Below, in pieces: positions 62,801 through 64,000 of a stretch of 64,000 nt of DNA (the stretch's first letter is position 1; the number at the start of each line of letters is the position of its first letter). A program made the position numbers and the translations under genes. Source of the DNA: an uncultured Ignavibacteria bacterium. GTDB taxonomy: Bacteria > Bacteroidota > Ignavibacteria > Kapaibacteriales > Kapaibacteriaceae. The notes beneath the pieces were generated by a model. It saw only the letters and a list, made by a program, of their open reading frames with translations. It had not been told where the DNA came from and made no database searches. The DNA is taken from positions 30,007 through 94,006 of the forward strand of contig CAJAIA010000006.1 of assembly GCA_903939735.1 (NCBI GenBank), read 5' to 3'.

Positions 62801-64000
62801 GTCTCACTGCAGCGGGCAACGTCACAATTAGCGGCGCAGCTCCAGGCGGTTCAGCCGGTGGTGACCTCACAGGTACCTATCCGAACCCTACAGTAGCAAC
62901 ATCGGCAATCACATCGACGAAGATTGCTGATGGAACTGTTGCCACAGCAGATGTTGCTGATAACGCGATCACGTCAGGTAAGATGTCTACAACTGGTGTT
63001 GCAGCAGCATCATATGGTTCAGCAACACAAGTAGCAACATTCACAGTTGATGCCGCTGGACGTCTGACAGCCGCAGGTAACACAACAATTACAGGCACAA
63101 CGCCTGGTGGTTCTGCTGGTGGCGACCTCACAGGTACCTATCCGAACCCAACAGTAGCAACATCGGCAATCACGTCTGCCAAGATCGCAAACGGTACGAT
63201 CGCGACTGTCGACATTGCTGACAGCGTTGTCACATCTGCAAAGATGTCGAGCTCAGGTGTAACGTCCGGCTCATATGGTTCAACGACACAAGTAGCAACG
63301 TTCACAGTTGATGCCGCTGGTCGTCTCACTGCAGCGGGCAACGTCACAATTAGCGGTGCAGCTCCAGGCGGCACTGCTGGTGGTGATCTGACAGGCACGT
63401 ATCCAAACCCTACAGTAGCAACATCGGCAATCACATCAACGAAGATTGCAGATGGCACGATTGCCACAGCAGATGTTGCAGATAACGCGATCACGTCAGG
63501 TAAGATGTCTACGACTGGTGTTGCAGCAGCATCATATGGTTCAGCAACGCAGGTAGCAACATTCACAGTTGATGCCGCTGGACGTCTGACAGCCGCAGGT
63601 AACACAACAATTACAGGCACAACGCCTGGTGGTTCTGCTGGTGGCGACCTCACAGGCACGTATCCGAACCCTACAGTAGCAACATCGGCAATCACATCAA
63701 CGAAGATTGCAGATGGCACGATTGCGACAGCAGATGTTGCAGATAACGCGATCACGTCAGGTAAGATGTCTACAACTGGTGTTGCAGCATCATCATATGG
63801 TTCAGCAACGCAAGTACCAACATTCACCGTAGATGCAGCTGGACGTCTGACAGCCGCAGGTAACACAACAATCACGGGCACAACGCCTGGTGGAAGTGCT
63901 GGCGGTGATCTCACGGGCACGTATCCAAGCCCTACAGTAGCTGCTTCTGCGATTACATCAACAAAGATTGCAGATGGCACGATTGCGACAGCAGATGTTG
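59821..64000 (+). CDS. Giant repeat surface/adhesin-like protein (3' end outside window)
   Basis: The frame from ATG 59821 (AGGTGG upstream) stays open to the window end: at least 1393 codons, with no stop. It begins with a signal peptide (TLQQRIAVIVSFLVLLLAAS, cut near TAQTV). Residues ~34-125 match the domain SYQGLLLDSTG...GVFGVVLGGRIP found at the N terminus of many Bacteroidota tail-fibre-like surface proteins. Next come degenerate repeats of ADSAVTTDKMANAAVTTEKL type, then from about residue 513 regular modules GGDLTGTYPNPTV...AITSAKIADGTIATADIANNAVTTAKMS...GRLTAAGNTTITGTTPGG of 77 or 87 residues. Related proteins often end in a Peptidase_S74 chaperone domain or a sorting tail, not visible here. 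Likely a long extracellular fibre. Confidence 0.88.
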   Translation, partial: MYSSSTTLQQRIAVIVSFLVLLLAASETTAQTVIPHTLSYQGLLLDSTGIAVCDSTWDMEFFLYRNGSGDTAFWREEHSVRTKLGVFGVVLGGRIPISLVHGDSLWLSIRIGESDVQTARLLLTSVPYAFSADTATYAMTSGMAQTLSPEGAAEVRNSIGIPENNMGNVLIGAINATGTGMIDSKRIPSVKSTTGSNVHAYGPIDSLGLSIGKGAVGDNELQDVFASVPTSLGGPTQSLIIEVDVDGRVRSIRGVEITGVLPGGEASGDLRGTYPAPLIRDSAVTRDKLRNAAVSTEKLVDASVTHSKLADNSVGTDNIIDQAVTTPKLADSAVTTDKMANAAVTTEKLARYSVTEEKILDHQVTSDKMTNMPLAPGTYGNSTQVAQVYVDQAGRVVTVRNVDIVSVPPAGPAGGDLTGVYPNPQIRDSAVTRAKVATNAITSQNIVDGEVRTGDIADRAVTTSKIGNEQVTTEKLRPTGVVPGVYGGQQYTTVFSVDTSGRVTAATNVAIRDVSPGGAAGGDLTGTYPNPTVAPSAITSAKIADGTIATADIANNAVTTAKMSTTGVTAGSYGTTTQVPAITVDASGRLTSAGNVTISGTTPGGAAGGVLAGTYPNPSLAPGAITTSTISDSSITTAKLSNTTVVPGTYGTSTQVGQFTVDQKGRLQYAGNVTISGTTPGGAAGGVLAGTYPNPSLAPGAITTSTISDSSITTAKLSNTTVVPGTYGTSTQVGQFTVDQKGRLQYAGNVLITGTTPGGVAGGDLTGTYPNPTVATSAITSAKIADGTIATVDIANNAVTTAKLSTTGVTSGSYGTTTQVPAITVDASGRLTSAGNVTITGTTPGGPAGGVLAGTYPNPSLAPGAITTSSLSDSSITTAKLSNTSVVPGTYGSSTQVGQFTVDQKGRLQYAGNVLITGTTPGGVAGGDLTGTYPNPTVATSAITSAKIADGTIATADIANNAVTTAKMSTTGVAAGSYGSTTQVGTFTVDAAGRLTAAGNVTISGAAPGGSAGGDLTGTYPNPTVATSAITSTKIADGTVATADVADNAITSGKMSTTGVAAASYGSATQVATFTVDAAGRLTAAGNTTITGTTPGGSAGGDLTGTYPNPTVATSAITSAKIANGTIATVDIADSVVTSAKMSSSGVTSGSYGSTTQVATFTVDAAGRLTAAGNVTISGAAPGGTAGGDLTGTYPNPTVATSAITSTKIADGTIATADVADNAITSGKMSTTGVAAASYGSATQVATFTVDAAGRLTAAGNTTITGTTPGGSAGGDLTGTYPNPTVATSAITSTKIADGTIATADVADNAITSGKMSTTGVAASSYGSATQVPTFTVDAAGRLTAAGNTTITGTTPGGSAGGDLTGTYPSPTVAASAITSTKIADGTIATADV
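61357..64000 (+). repeat. Tandem repeat array, 231- and 261-bp units
   Basis: Unit starts (aligned on GG[T/C]ACAACxCCTGGxGG or its equivalent) at 61357, 61618, 61849, 62080, 62341, 62572, 62833, 63094, 63355, 63616 and 63877: steps 261, 231, 231, 261, 231, 261, 261, 261, 261, 261. Earlier, more decayed equivalents at about 60595 and 61036 are 441 and 321 apart from the next. The 231-bp type carries GGVLAGTYPNPSLAPG and TVVPGTYGTSTQ; the 261-bp type carries GGDLTGTYPNPTV. Units starting at 62833, 63355 and 63616 are close to identical at DNA level, a sign of recent duplication. Confidence 0.92.

Noticed and set aside
63138..63980. 280-residue minus-strand frame, and similar frames at 61092-61505, 62529-62870 and 62877-63131
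   Set aside because: They are antisense readings of the adhesin repeat array, are periodic with it and have no independent start signals.
61357..64000. CRISPR array
   Set aside because: The repeats are 231-261 bp, in frame and coding, with no short spacers.

Overview
The window looks like a chromosomal segment of a free-living, aerobic or microaerophilic heterotroph of the Bacteroidota/Chlorobiota (FCB) group, most likely a Kapabacteria/Ignavibacteria-type lineage. The grounds are at least seven secreted proteins, most ending in a Por (type IX) secretion sorting domain, promoter-like TAnnTTTG boxes of the Bacteroidota type, a proteorhodopsin, a B12-dependent acyl-CoA mutase of the IcmF type, and balanced base composition (about 50% G+C by eye). 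The lineage is an inference; no rRNA is present. I saw no phage, insertion sequence or CRISPR.

Layout. 1-3.6 kb: the 3' end of an unrecognised gene, a small T9SS-type protein, and a leftward pair (DUF2892 membrane protein and beta-CASP nuclease). 3.6-12.7 kb: a metabolic block with a two-gene IcmF (B12-binding+GTPase subunit; mutase subunit), a threonine-dehydratase-like enzyme, gatB, ilvE and a fused branched-chain 2-oxoacid dehydrogenase E1. Together ilvE, E1 and the mutase would carry valine to isobutyryl-CoA and on to n-butyryl-CoA. It ends in a strong terminator. 12.8-28 kb: a YfgM-like TPR protein and five large or medium secreted proteins, including a 2336-residue Pmp-like beta-helix protein. 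28-34.6 kb: glycosyltransferases, a methyltransferase, a 58-residue membrane protein and two outer-membrane proteins. 34.6-41.9 kb: mutY, cdd, an MFS transporter, guaA, a small membrane protein, a DJ-1 protein and metG. 42-48 kb: ftsL-like and ftsI-like (PASTA) division genes, then a T9SS protein and a barrel/OmpA-like protein. 48-51.7 kb: ECF sigma/anti-sigma pair, a FAD oxidoreductase and a proton-pumping rhodopsin. 51.9-57.8 kb: rlmN, a secreted protein, a lipoprotein, tRNA-Phe, a P450, and a GNAT/CAT-like acyltransferase pair. 57.8-64 kb: an APC-like transporter, a 600-bp gene-free stretch, and the start of a giant repeat protein that is open from 59821 to the window edge.

Most notable: (1) the split IcmF with a Gln that marks isobutyryl-CoA rather than methylmalonyl-CoA as substrate, beside ilvE and bkd E1; (2) a DTE-type rhodopsin with Gly at the helix-E position that in xanthorhodopsins opens the carotenoid-antenna fenestration; (3) a set of TAnnTTTG boxes only 4-8 nt from start codons, including a mirror-image divergent pair, suggesting leaderless mRNAs; (4) Pmp-type GGA/FxxN repeats joined to a T9SS tail; (5) a >1393-codon adhesin-like gene built of 77- and 87-residue modules.
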